This document shows positions 35,005 to 46,149 of a DNA stretch of 64,000 nt, in pieces. Each line of letters begins with the position of its first letter. Within the stretch, counting starts at the first letter, position 1. The notes under the pieces were generated by a model that was given only the letters and a program-made list of their open reading frames with translations, had not been told where the DNA came from and made no database searches. Made by a program: the position numbers and the translations under genes. Origin of the DNA: Macrophomina tecta (taxonomy: Eukaryota; Ascomycota; Dothideomycetes; Botryosphaeriales; Botryosphaeriaceae); NCBI GenBank assembly GCA_024180945.1, contig JAKSGN010000033.1:744001-808000 (forward strand). Direction: 5' to 3'.

Positions 35005-36096
35005 AGCGTCTATCTTGATAGGACCGGGGCTTTGATGTGACGCATGAGTGCGCGAGGGTGATGTGATGAGAAGGGGTTCGATGATGATGCATATGGGCTA
35101 TGGAGTTTTTGTTTCCCTGTCGTTACGCCCGTTTTCGGGACTTCATATTAGAAAAGAGGAAATATTTTTAGTTGATTGTTCAGAGTTTCCCTGGGCATGT
35201 GGTTGGAACCGTGTTGAAACATGGTTTCGATGTAAATCTTCGAATGTACTAGCGCCATTATATCCAGACGACCGCTTCGACTGCCGACTGATGAATCAAA
35301 GTAGTATTCAATCCGACCTGGCATTCCGCTTAGTGCTGTCCAATGGCCAGTCAGTGCACCCTCCACATCGTCCTCTTACGCGTCCAGAGCACACCAACAA
35401 GAAGATGATGGAGAAACCCCGCAGCTCTGCCGCCGACCCGCCTGACTTCCTCGGGTGTTCGGTGAGTGTTTGCTTATCCGGTGTTCTGGTTGGCTGGTGG
35501 GCAGGTGTTTGCCGGGTGTTTGTTTAAGTTCCGAACGGACCGCCCTTCAGCTGGCTGATTCTGATTCAACCTTTAGTCACTGCCCGTTGCCAATGGGACC
35601 AAACCCACCTGGGTTAATGTCTCATCACAAACATGCCGAAGCCATGTCTGGCCGCGGCTTGGTGTCAGGATGCCGATGGAGGGATCGCGGTCCACGAGGT
35701 GGGGTTCCCAATCCACCAAGCCGACAGTAGATAGATTCAGTAGTCGTCGATCGCCGTCCACGAATCACCAATGACAATCATCTGGCACCCCGCGTTACAT
35801 CCCCCAAGCGTGATCCTGCCACGTGGCTGGAAAGAAAACTCTTTGCTATAACAAACATGTCTGATTGTCCAACCAGTTTTCAAGGCCTAAAAAATGTAAC
35901 ATCATTTTGGCTTTTTTGAGGACAGCGTGGAGGCCATATTGACGAAAGATACGAGTCTGATACAAAGATTTCTTTGCTTAGTATCCAGAGTAGTTGCCGG
36001 TGCATCGTATGCCGGGGAGGATTTGATAAGGAAGCATCACGCTGCTCGGTGTCGGTGAGCCCAAACAAGTTCTGCGCGTGGGATATCCAGCCATGG

Positions 36097-36173
36097 GGAG
36101 TTGAAGCATTTGTCCGGATGCAAGTGTCTGGTAAATTGGTGCAGATTTGCGTCCGGACGAATGCTTCAACTCC
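36097..36173. repeat. fold-back element A, 27-bp stem
   Basis: Bases 36097-36123 are the reverse complement of 36147-36173 at 25 of 27 positions. Both differences are T in the left arm opposite C on the matching strand, so a plus-strand RNA would keep all 27 pairs, two of them G-U. A further TCTG/CAGA pairing (36127-36130 with 36042+100, that is 36142-36145) extends the stem past a small bulge, leaving an 11-nt terminal loop. The core of the right arm is GCGTCCGGACGAATGCTTC. Confidence 0.85.
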
Positions 36174-38243
36174 AGATGCTTATGACATACCTATTGCCGT
36201 ATTTCGACAGGGCAAAAAAGTATGCTCGAGACGTCATGGCGGTCACAAGTGCAACTCGATCAGTTCTGAGTGACACCAGCTCTGTACCTGAGACTTGGCA
36301 AGGACCGTTAGCGCGGACGGCTAACGAAATTGGAGGAAGTTGACCAGAGAGTCAGTTGTAGAGAGCAATAAACCTGCGATGATAGCTCATCATCATTACC
36401 GTCAGCCAGTGTTGAAAGCATTGAGCCGGATATGTATGTCAACCAAAGAGTAGTACAAACAATTCCGGATGAATGCATCAGCTCCTGAGGCAGCGAGATA
36501 ACAGGCGTCTCTTGTATAGCCACTGAAGCGAAGTTAAACCCAGATCCTTCGATCAGAGACCCACGTAGTATTGCAGACCAGCATAAAACCAGCTGTTTTA
36601 CTGTTTCAGGCAGGGGGAAGAAGCATTTACCCGAGCAGCAGATAGATCGCCGGCACAGCTCAACCTCATCAACAGGAGAGACTGCAAGGGTACGAGGCAC
36701 CTCGGTCATCTTACTACTCCCAAAAGTGGCCAATAGCCGCCTCTATAGGTGCGTAGATCGTAACGTGTATAGCGAAACGCCCAGTCACTGCCCGATGCGG
36801 GGACGAAACAGTGTCGAGACGGCCCTTCCCTGCAACCCTCGCAGAAGCAGCACCAAAATTCTCGAATAGCGCACCAGCAAGCCGATGCTGATCGCATAAA
36901 GCCGTCAAGCGTAGATGAAAAGGCGGGAATAAGCACTCTATATATGCTTTCGCACACGGCGCAGCTTACTGCTTCCGGCTCAGGCCAAAAGCTTAACCAC
37001 GCCAGCCTCCCTGCACGCACTTGTAAGCTTCTTTGCTCCGGCTACGCAAGCCGAACTCCGTGACGGGGTTGCAGAAACAAGGGAGGAGGCAGGGTGCGGC
37101 TGCAAGGCACGATTAGAGACGAAAAGTCAAAGATGGAGGCGAACGCATGTTGACGTGTGCGCGCGTGGGATGTTGAAAGACCCCTGGCTGTTTGAACAGG
37201 TGTCTCGGAGACAATCTGCCGGGACTTGTTCTGTCTACAAGCTGACTGAGACAGACACAGCCGCGATGCCAAACGGCCCCGAGATCGACTGTGCGAGAAC
37301 GGAAGGCCGACACGAGCAGAGAAGAAGGAATTAAAAAAAAAAAAAAAAAAGCGCAGTGCGGCAACGCGTAGATCATACACACCTGAAGCGCCCAGCCGAC
37401 TACTTGTCATCGTCGTCATCGTCGTGCTGCCGGGAAGTGGTCTGGAACCCGCTCGGGCGACCAAAGAGAATGCAAAGCCCCGAATACGGATGTGCGGATA
37501 CCGACGGTACGTACCGGCTCGTTCCATACTCACCTCATCGGCGGCACGCCTGTCTCTTGAGCATCACAGCCCGGGAAACGAACGCGCCGTCTTCCTTGCA
37601 CTGAATGGACCCTTCTTTCCATCCCGCCTGATCTGCAGTAGTCCGCACGCGTGCGCACAGGCGGCCGCTGTGCGAGCGAGAGTCCGAGGGAGGGTCCAGA
37701 ACTCTGTCCGGAACAAGCCACTTGCGCAAGCGTACAGATGTCTGAAGCAGTCGTCGAGAATAAGAAAGGGAAAGGGGAAAAGTAAACGCTGCCTGGACAA
37801 CCAACAGCCAGATGCCGGCAACGTGGGCGCAACTCGCACTGCTCCATGGCTTGACATCCCCTTCCCGCCACTCGGATTCGGACCGGGTCCGCAAAGCAGC
37901 GCTGCTGCCTTGTACGAAGGAATAGTATTGCAGGGCGGGCGAGGCGAGCCCAGGGGACCCGCCGGGCCGCACATGCAAGGCACCGCACCGCCCAACCGAC
38001 AACGGTCCGGGATCTTCGCGCGCATGTTGTGTGTCGGGGCCGCGAGTCAGGACGGGGCATGCGTACGCTTTGCGCCTTGCGACCGTCGGTGTTTGTCCCC
38101 CGGCCTGAAACGAAACGCGGCAGTTCGGGCGGAGTGGACAGAGCAGAGAGGCGAGAGGAAAGGAAAAGAAACGTGACTCGGGGCTGGCGTAGGCGTGATT
38201 ATTGCGTGGACTCTGCGCTCTCCTGCGCGCTGTCGGTTGCGAT

Positions 38244-38312
38244 GAAGCAGTCGTCCAGACCCAAGTACCTGTACGAGGAAGATACGAACACTAGCGTCCG
38301 GACGACTGCTTC
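38244..38312. repeat. fold-back element B, related to element A
   Basis: Bases 38244-38260 (GAAGCAGTCGTCCAGAC) are the reverse complement of 38296-38312 at 16 of 17 positions, with a weaker extension inward (AAGT against TAGT). The right arm and its flank (about 38294-38319) match the right arm of element A at about 24 of 26 positions, and the left arm continues into CAAGTACCTG, matching CAAGTGTCTG in element A. The two elements are therefore copies of one family. Confidence 0.8.
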
Positions 38313-39773
38313 CACTCCTCACGTGCATGGCTTTTTGCCTCACTTCCGCTTGCTTAGTGACTGCTGAGTAAAGAGCCGCGACAGCACGCTACATGCTTGT
38401 CCCGCCTGCGCAATTTTTCCCGTCGACCGGGCGCTGGGCATTTGCTTGCTTTCTCGGACAAGGTTCAACGATGTTCACCGCGCAGTAGTCCCCTTTGGCC
38501 ATGCATGAACGAGCCATGGATACTTGGACGCTGGCGCAGCACTCCGTGCAACAAAACATGCAACCACGTCAATGCCATTGCCAACTGCCGATGCGTTGCT
38601 TACGGAACTTTTTCTTTCGTACACATCAGCAGTTGTCGTTGGTGCGAGAGAGGGAGGGGAGAGAGAGTGAGGTTCCAGGCCCTACTGCCCGCGCGAACGA
38701 AACGCTGGGGCTGTGCGAAACGTGCAGCGGGACAGGTTAATGACAATAAAATGCTGCGGATGACTAAGGCGTCGAGCGGATGCGATGATGTTGGCAAAAC
38801 AACGGGCTGGTTGGCTGAGAGCGGGAGAATGACGGACTTTGACCAGCGGGACCTGACGTCGAAAGAGAGTGGCACGGCGAAAGAAAGTTCTGGACCTCCT
38901 CGTGTTTCACAGGGAGGGATTCCCGAATCGAGAAGATAAGTCGGCCCTGATCTTCAGGCACCCGCAATAAGGGAAGAAGGGAAGGGGGTGGAGAAAGCGC
39001 CGCGTGCCGCGGGTGGGGGGGAAGGCTCGGGGAAAAGTCCCAGCATATGCAGTGCGTGCTTTTTGTGTGGGAGCGAGCGAGCTGCAGGGGGCAAGCCAGA
39101 GAGCCAGCCCCACATGCCTACGCACGCTCCCCCTGATCCGTGAGCTCGACTACGTAGTCAGGCTGACCCGGAGTCTGGAAAAGGCCGCACATGCAACAGT
39201 GATCGCCGCGAGCAAAGACAAACACGCAAAGAAGCGCTGAAAGCACGCAAGCGGGTCCAAGCCGATATAGCTAAAAGAAAAAACCGGGTCCATCTTCCGG
39301 AAGAAGCATAACGGTGGAGAAGCATAAAATTGAAAATACAAGCTTTATTCAAGACCTTGTAGCTACAGTCTTTACAATGATGATAGGGAACCAAGGAGTA
39401 GATTTTGTAGGCACGGCCTGAATTTTTCTGTATATGTGCAGTTTGTAGGAAAAAGCAAGATATCTACAAATACAAGTGGACGGCAGCCCTTCTTCCGGAG
39501 CTATCGCGAGAAGCCAAGCAACCGAGGGAGAAAAAGACTGAAGTACAGACTTTGCGAGCGGGAATGAATGCGAAACGCAGCAACAACCATTTTTCGTCCA
39601 CCAAGAGAAAAGTTCCAGCTTAACCAAGCACTCATCACGTCCAGCAACAACATCCCCATCCCCTGATTTGATCTCCCCAAGGCGGGTCTCTTCTTTCGCG
39701 TATTACCAAACAGTCCCTTCTATCCCAGCATGCCGCGGAAAGTGGTCAGATCGAGCATTAGGCGAGTAAGAGC

Positions 39774-40819
39774 TTAGAAGGAGCCGGTCGGGGCAGCGCC
39801 AGAAGGAATGGCACCCGAAGGGAAGCCACCGCTCGGGAATCCGCCAGCAGGTGGAGTAGGGAGGCCACTGGGGAAGCCACCGGCCGGGGGAGTGCCGGCA
39901 GCGCCGCCAGGGCCGCCAAATCCACCGGCGCCAGGGGTGCCGGAAGGAAATCCAGTCGGGAACGAGCCCGAAGGGGGCGTGCCGAAGCCAGAGGCGAACT
40001 TGTTGGCGAACTTGGCGGCCTGCTCGAAGTCGCCACCCGCGCCGGGCGTGGGGAACGAGCCGCCAGTCGGGAACGCGCCACCAAATCCGCTGGGAGGAGT
40101 GCCTGCAGGAGGCGTGCCGGCAGGGGGAGTGCCGAATCCGCCGAATCCGCCAAAGCCGCCAGTTGGAGTGCCGGTGAAACTGCCGGGGAACTCGCCGTCG
40201 AACTGGCGCTTTTCGAAGTCGCTGGAGCCGCCGAGGCCGCTACCCTCACCCGCGCCGGGAGTGGGACCACCGAAGGAACCGCTGCCAACGGGGGTGCCGA
40301 AGGGAGAGCCGCCAGCACCGCCCGAGGGGAACGAACCGCCAGCGCCAGGCGTAGGGAATGAACCACCAAAACCACCAGTCGGGAACGAGCCGCCAGCGCC
40401 GGGGGTGAAAGAACCACCCTGGCCCTGGCCGTGACCTCCATGGCCGCCGTGGCCACCAGCACCGGGAGTGGGAAACGAACCGCCGGCACCAGGGGTAAAG
40501 GCGCCACCGAAACCACCTGACGGGAAGGCACCGGGAGTAAAGGAACCACCGAAACCGCCGGTGGGAGTAGGGAAGCTACCGCCAGGGAAGCCGCCGGCGG
40601 GAGGGGTGCCGGCAGCACCACCGGAGGAGCCGCCCTCCTGGCCTTGAGAATCGCCGCCCTCCTGGGACTGGCGCTTCTCGACCATGGGAGCAGAGGCCAC
40701 GAGGGCGCTGCGACCGAGTTAGCACTTAAGTGTTTGGAGCGGCGAGGAGGGGGAAAGGAACACTTGAGCGTGAAAACTTACCTCGATGCAAGAGCAAGGA
40801 GAGCGTACTTGGAAACCAT
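39774..40819 (-). CDS. secreted Gly/Pro/Ser-rich repeat protein with Kex2-like sites
   Basis: CDS is join(40782..40819, 39774..40707) on the minus strand, 323 aa, with a 74-nt intron (GTAAGT donor, CAG acceptor) splitting the signal peptide VSKYALLALASSALVASAP. Right after it comes MVEKR-Q, a Kex2-type dibasic site (KR at 24-25); a second, DFEKR-Q, lies at 179-180. The rest is low-complexity repeats such as GGSFPTPGAGG, FGGSFTPGA and GTPPAGG, with a GHGGHGGHGQGQ insert. Only one short non-repetitive stretch (FEQAAKFANKFASGFG) occurs, between repeats. There are no cysteines, so it is not a hydrophobin. It could be a wall or extracellular-matrix protein or a precursor cut into peptides; no function is recognised. 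Confidence 0.8.
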
Positions 40820-42220
40820 TTTCTCTTTTCCGGTTAAGCGATTGTCTTTTGGTTGGGTGGAGGTGATTAGGATTGGACAGGCAAAAACAAAGAAGTGAAT
40901 GGGATTGCGTCAAGCAGTTGATTGAGGCGGGAAGAAAATGGAGTAGAGACCGGTCTACTTGGTGTGTGAGTGAACGAGTTGACTGCTGCGAGTGGTGAGA
41001 TAGGGTTCGACGACCATGAGATACTTATAGGTGGGTGCAAGCGGTTGCATGAGATGAGAGCAGCGGACATCCCTATCCGGAATGGGCAAGGTTGCCGGGC
41101 TGACGGTTTGCGACGACGCCTGTCACAGCATAACAGAGTGGTTTATTGGGCTGGATGAGCAGCACAGGGCCCTCTACAGCGGTAGAGCTGCAGGCAGCTG
41201 ATGGAAAATAGGGGCCTGATCGAGCCATTGTCTCCACCAATGGCCCGCGAAGACCGGCGCTCCATGTTTCGGGGCCTTGCTGATGCAGATCGGCGGCCGA
41301 GTTTGGGGCAGCCACTGGAAACAGCGTGGAACATGTTTGCCAGATCGACGTTTGCGCAAACGTTTGCACAGCGTTTTCCAGCGGTGGATGGAGCCATGAT
41401 CCAAGCGCCAGCTCGTCCCGGAGGCTTACGCGTCTACACCGGCACCGGAAACCACAGCTCTCAGCGGGCTTGGCGTTTGAAGATTGCAGGAACCACGGAC
41501 CGCAGAGGCCGGACAGCCATATGGAGAAATTCAAACATTCACAGGGCGAATTGCACCATGGCCAGGCTGAGTCGGGCGGTGTGCGCGGTGCTGGGGGGGG
41601 TTAACTAATCTGGGGTAATTTGGCAGAGCACAGCATGCTGCAGGCCCGACCGCCGGGCTGGCCGTCGGCTGGACAGATCGTGGTGGCCTGGAAGTTTGTG
41701 CTGGGATGCGGTGGTCTTGCGGGATGTGGAGGTGGTTGTCGAGTGGGGCGCGTCGACGGGTTTCACGAAACGCGGTGTCCAGGCCGGCGTCGACCCTCCC
41801 GCCGAGCGCAGCCGACACCGGACGCGACCGCGACCAGCAGGCTGCCCTGGCGCCGCATGGCCGCCTGTTTCAGCTTGCGCGCAGGCAAGGTTGCTTTAAG
41901 GTTGCTGAGTCGTCGTGGCGCCAAGGGGGCGTCGGACTCGTCACTCACGCCTGCGTGGCGCGTGGCCAGGGGCAATCTACTGCAGACACCACCGCTGTGC
42001 GGCTTCGTTTCAACGCCCTGCCTACGTCATCCACGCTTAATGTACACATGCTGCTGTGACAGGCGGACATGCGCCGTGTTCCTTCACTCGCGCGGCCAGG
42101 GAAAAACATGCATGCCACACTCTGCGTCTTTCTTCCACCATACCCGCGCTTTCTCGCGCAACCGTGCCCGGCAATCTCGCTCGCCATTGCTCAATCCCCA
42201 GTGAGATCGGCCGCCGCTCC
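40820..42220. other. intergenic, no gene recognised
   Basis: The first few hundred bases are the promoter of the secreted repeat protein. A perfect 14-bp palindrome, CGTTTGCGCAAACG, lies at 41349-41362. Open frames on both strands lack family features. Confidence 0.45.
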
Positions 42221-42825
42221 TCACTTGGTTCCCTTGGCCACCGCCGCGGCAAGGTCCGCTAGAGCTTCGCGACGCTTGAACTTGGCGTCCTCGATGACTC
42301 CTGGGTGATGCATCACTCGTCAGCACTCCGATTCTAGCCCGGAAATCGGCGGAGCATGCAAAGATTATGCGGCACGTACCAGCATCAGCATCGCTGGAGA
42401 AATTTCCGGTCCACTGGATAAAGGTGTGGCCGTCGTGCTTGCCCGACGTGATGGGGAACAGGCGCACGGTGCTGACAACGGACGAGTAGCTCAGCTCGGG
42501 AGAGGCGGTGATGACCGAGTAGGTGATGAAATGATCAATCGACTGCAGGGAGCATACGGTTAGTCGGGAGAGTCCTAGCAACGCATGGCGCGGCGATTGT
42601 TACCGAATGCTCCTCCTGCTTGACCTCGAGCACGGTGCCATCCTTGAAGGTCCACTTGAAGACGTCCGTCTCGGGCGAGGCTCCCTTGACAAACTCAGTC
42701 TTCTCGAGCTTGGTCCAGAACTTGGCGAAGTCCTGCAGCTTGATCAGGTGCCAGACGTCGCTCAGGTGGGCCTCGATGACGGCCGACTCGACGACGGAGG
42801 TGGAGGTGGGGATGCGAGAGGCCAT
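42221..42825 (-). CDS. SRPBCC (Bet v1/START-like) small protein
   Basis: CDS is join(42604..42825, 42380..42542, 42221..42300) on the minus strand, 154 aa. Introns of 61 and 79 nt have GTAACA and GTACGT donors, with CTAACC branch and CTGCAG in the first. The protein opens ASRIPTSTSVVESAVIEAHLSDVWHLIK after Met, typical of SRPBCC proteins where a beta strand is followed by a V-W-xLI helix, then DFAKFW, FKDGTVLEVKQEEHS, IDHFITYSVITASP, and HTFIQWTGNFSSDAD, ending in the long C-terminal helix FKRREALADLAAAVAKG. This fold binds hydrophobic ligands in a central cavity. The ligand and pathway are unknown; similar small cytosolic proteins are common in filamentous ascomycetes. Confidence 0.85.
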
Positions 42826-43733
42826 GATGAGTCTTGATGCTGCGTCTGTTTCTGGCTGAGTGGATGCAGAGGGAGTGCTGCAGTTTGATCTGCGGCTGCG
42901 AGGCGGATGGAGGCCGGCAGAAGCTTCACCAGCTATGACGTTACCTTGACCCCGCAGCCCGAATGCGGCAAGCGACGAGGGCTAGAAGGCTTGGGGAGCA
43001 AGCGCGATCGAGCTGCCTCAAATGAGGCAATCAAAGAGTCTTTTCCTTCCCGGTTCCTCTTAAGCATCATCTGATAAGCTTAGCACCTCAGAGGGCCCAA
43101 TTGTGCGCAGCAGCTCCGGCGCGAGGCCCGGATTCCCAGTGTGCAACCCTCACCTCGCTAAGTGAGTGGTGGGGCTCATCGCGAGGAAAAAAAATATCAC
43201 CATAGTGTATCCTCCATTTCTCGTGCGCCCTGTCCTCGAGAGGCCTCCCAACAATCATTAGCACTAAGCAGTGAGCAATGTCTATCAAGGGCATACGGAA
43301 TGCGGTCCTCGTAATCCCGCGCAATAGTAGGCCTAGTGCTGATGTTTTAGTGCGTCTAATCCTCAATAGGCCTCCAAATAACTATTAGCACCAAGCATTG
43401 AGCAATGCCTATTAGGGCATACGAAATACGGTCCTCGTAACCTCGCGTAGTGGTAGGCCTGGTGCTGATGTTCGGATCCAGTGTTCGTCCTCGTCACGAC
43501 GCTAGTCATCATCTCAACCGCTCGCCCGGACCATGCGACGATCACATTTTAAGCATCACTTTGAGCCATAACCTTGTTCGAAAGGGAAATCGATTTTTTT
43601 TGTGCTTTCGCTTTTTCTTTTGCTTGAATTCAAAGACGCGAGAGACTACCTATAAACGCCTTGGTATTCCTTTCCCATCCCTTCCCCATTCCCTCCCTCT
43701 CTTTCCTTTCACGGCAATTTCCGTGCGGGCTCC
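42826..43733. other. intergenic with tandem 114-bp repeat
   Basis: No gene is recognised. The stretch contains the SRPBCC promoter, the repeat pair at 43233-43472, and T/C-rich sequence at 43580-43730 that is probably the 3' region of the convergent-side heat-shock gene. Confidence 0.5.
43233..43472. repeat. two tandem copies of a 114-bp fold-back-bearing repeat
   Basis: Copy 1 (43233-43346) and copy 2 (43360-43472) both start TCCTC..AGGCCTCC and end GGTGCTGATGTT or AGTGCTGATGTT. By eye they differ at about 18 positions, about 15 of them transitions, plus one 1-nt gap. Each copy has an internal inverted repeat, an ATTAGCACTA-like left arm against a TAGTGCTGAT-like right arm. In copy 2 both arms carry the matching change (CACCA with TGGTG). 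A 13-nt spacer separates the copies. Confidence 0.85.
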
Positions 43734-44589
43734 CTACTGAATGTCGACCTTCTTGATCTCCACATAGTCCTTGTCGAGCTTGGGCACCTCGACCCTCAAA
43801 ATGCCGTCCTCAAGCTTGGCCGTGATGACATCGTCATCGACCTGCGCCGGGTTGGCGCGCGACCCTAGCCTGATCTTGCGCTCGAAGGCGCCAACTTTCC
43901 TCTCGTCCATTGCGAGAGTCTTGAGGAAGTCCTCGTCGCCAGGGCGGTGGATGACGCCGGCGATGGTGAGCTCGCTCTTCTCGGCGTCCCAGCTGACGCC
44001 AACGTCCTCCTTCTTTGCACCGGGAAGGGAGACGTGGATTACGTACGCGCTCTCGGTGTCAAAGACATCTGCTTCCGGCTGGAAGTCGTCCTGGCCGGCT
44101 TCTTTCTCGTCGCTGTCTCCGAACAGCTGCTTTTGGAATGCTTCGGCAAGGCCGCCGAAGCCGAAAGGTCCCCCCATCGCGAACGGGCCGTGGCCCCATC
44201 CGCCGCGGCCGAAGCTATCCGGGCGTCCACCGCGGCGACCCCAGGGCCCGCAGCGGTGATGGCGGTGTGGGTGGGGCGGGCCGTCGTGACGCGGCTCACC
44301 TTCTTGAGGCTGGGCGGCATCTTCAGGGTTGGCTCCGGGGGCCGGGGGCTGCGGTGGCTGGCCCTCGTGATGGGGCGGCGGAGGGTGGTGAGGGTGGCGT
44401 CCCCATGGGCCAGGAGGGCCACGGAAGAAACCACCGCGGCCTCCACGGCCCCTCCACTGGCGACCCTCCTCGTCGGAGCTCTCCTCACGGTTTTCACCGG
44501 CGAAGAAGGGGTGTTGGGCGCCTTGGTTCTCCATGGCGGCGACAAAGTCCCAGAAGGGAGCAGATTGATTTACGTACCGAATTGAAGGC

Positions 44590-44591
<2 letters not shown>
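43734..44591 (-). CDS. small heat-shock protein (Hsp20/alpha-crystallin)
   Basis: A single exon of 285 aa. The N-terminus ([21 protein letters not shown] after Met) is followed by a Gly/His/Pro/Arg-rich linker (about 40-135) and then the alpha-crystallin domain from about 175: [79 protein letters not shown]. The G-I-L-R-V-E-V block is the classic GxLxxxxPK end of the fold. Such proteins are ATP-independent holdases for denatured proteins. The linker is longer than in Hsp30-type yeast relatives. The start lies directly at a (TGA/ATC)n microsatellite, and a TATA-like TTTAAATAG lies about 90 bp upstream. Confidence 0.94.

Positions 44592-44620
<29 letters not shown>
44592..44620. repeat. trinucleotide microsatellite in the Hsp20 5' leader
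   Basis: About ten (GAT/ATC) units abut the start codon of the small heat-shock gene. Length change here would alter the leader, not the protein. Confidence 0.8.
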
Positions 44621-46149
44621 GATTGTTGGAGCGGATGAGTGATGTTGAGATGATGGCCTTGATTGCGGGGATGGGGGGCAGTTTAAATAGAATTCTGCTG
44701 CCTGTATAAAGTCAGTGTAGGCACGGAGGCGTACGTACACCACCCGCCACTGAGAGCTCCAGGCAGCAATAATCGGCGTCTCTCTTCTCCGACATTGCCT
44801 AAGCGGGAGAAGATGCGGGAAGAAGCGAGAAGCCGCAAGAGCTAGAGGCTGCCATGTGCGACGCACTTGTAGCTTGCTAAGTAGGATGGTTGGCTGCAGT
44901 AGTGTAAGCAACGTCGCCATGTGGCGCGGCCGGCGAGAGCGCTCGGACTAGTGGCGCAGACGTGGCAACCGAAGACCGACTCCGACACGCAGTATTCTCA
45001 AGCTCGGGCTCGGTGATAAGGGGGTGGGTGAGTCACGGTTTGCGGCAGACTGGATGCGGTGTGCATGAACGCGCAACGCAACTGGCATGGCTGGAAGTGT
45101 GTGAGGAGGCGGCCGGCAGGAGAGCGGAAGGTTGTCGGCTTCGGGACAGAGCGAGTGACAGCCGGTGCGGCCGTCGGCTCGATCCGAATTAGCGCTGCAC
45201 GTGATCAGCATCGGCCCTACCTTTCGCCGTCGCTTCCTCCAAAGAAAAACTCGTCGCACCTCTTGTTCACCATCTGGACAACGCACTTCCCACGCTCGAC
45301 ACCTCGCCATCCGATTGCATACTCGGAGAGTTTGAAAATGACATGAGACTTCCGCTGTATCCATGGCCTGACCAGCTGCTCGGCCTCGGGCATCATGACG
45401 TCGCTAGCCTGCAGCTTTTCTGAAACCGGAACTCTGCACCTCGACTGCGTCAACTAACGCCCTTCTCGCCCACCAGCAATGCGCAGTTTGCTGGTTAATG
45501 TAGGGTACGTTGCTTTCTGTTTCCATTCCTACCTACCCTTACATGATGAGTCCATTGCATAAATATAACAGACCTGTTCCGAACCTACAATGTGGAGGAA
45601 CTGCTTGGAGACCTTCTGATCATACATCTCGAAACCCGAATTTTGTTTGCCTCTCATTACTTGCAGGCGGCTAACATATTTTCACAGTACTTGCGATTTG
45701 AAATTCCTCTGAATTTCCGAGGCTTGGCGGTTGTCCCAGTTTGGCAACTCTGGCGGAGTCCGCTTGCGCCATGCCCCTTCAGTGAACTAAAGTTAGCCTC
45801 ACTCTTTGTTCGGAACCGCCCTCAACACATCCTCACCCTGCAACATGGAGACGTCCAATTCTCACAAAGAGAGACCGTTGCAGATGAGCGCTAAGCTTCT
45901 TTGGGATTCTTTGTCGAGTCCATCTGGCGTACCTAATTCTGGATGTGGATGTTGGCCTGAAAGAGCTGAATGCCATTGTCCATTTCCACCTTCGAGTTAC
46001 TTAGTTGAATATAATAGGGTGAACAATTCCCATGTCCATCTGTCCGCTCTTTTCCGATCGTTTGCATCTGCTTTCTGTTGTCGACCGACACCCACGCCCT
46101 TTTGCATTTCTTTGTGTAACGGTATCCCGGTGATACCCACGACGGCATC
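44621..46149. other. intergenic, no gene recognised
   Basis: The stretch carries the Hsp20 promoter on one side and the leader of the 46.1-kb gene on the other. I found no clear nGAAnnTTCn heat-shock element. A minus-strand frame at 45217-45453 is the only one with mixed composition and is not assignable. Confidence 0.4.

Larger units (their letters stand above)
35005..39773. other. gene desert of 4.8 kb with fold-back elements
   Basis: No protein gene can be supported. The features seen are the two related hairpins at 36097-36173 and 38244-38312, a possible decayed third copy near 37746-37812, an A18 tract at about 37333-37350, and a minus-strand segment at 36714-36908 with weak likeness to NACHT-protein sequence. 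Open frames of 100-250 codons here are compositional. Confidence 0.5.

Noticed and set aside
36714..36908. Minus-strand segment with weak likeness to a NACHT protein (ALCDQHRLAGALFE..APIEAAIGHF), possible second NLR relic
   Set aside because: The likeness is a few scattered residues, no Walker motif or neighbouring domain can be read, and the frame is only 64 codons.
43233..43472. CRISPR-like array
   Set aside because: There are only two long diverged copies with a 13-nt spacer in a fungal genome; this is a tandem repeat, not an array.
44592..44950. Heat-shock elements upstream of the small heat-shock gene
   Set aside because: GAA and TTC runs occur, but none in the alternating five-base spacing required.
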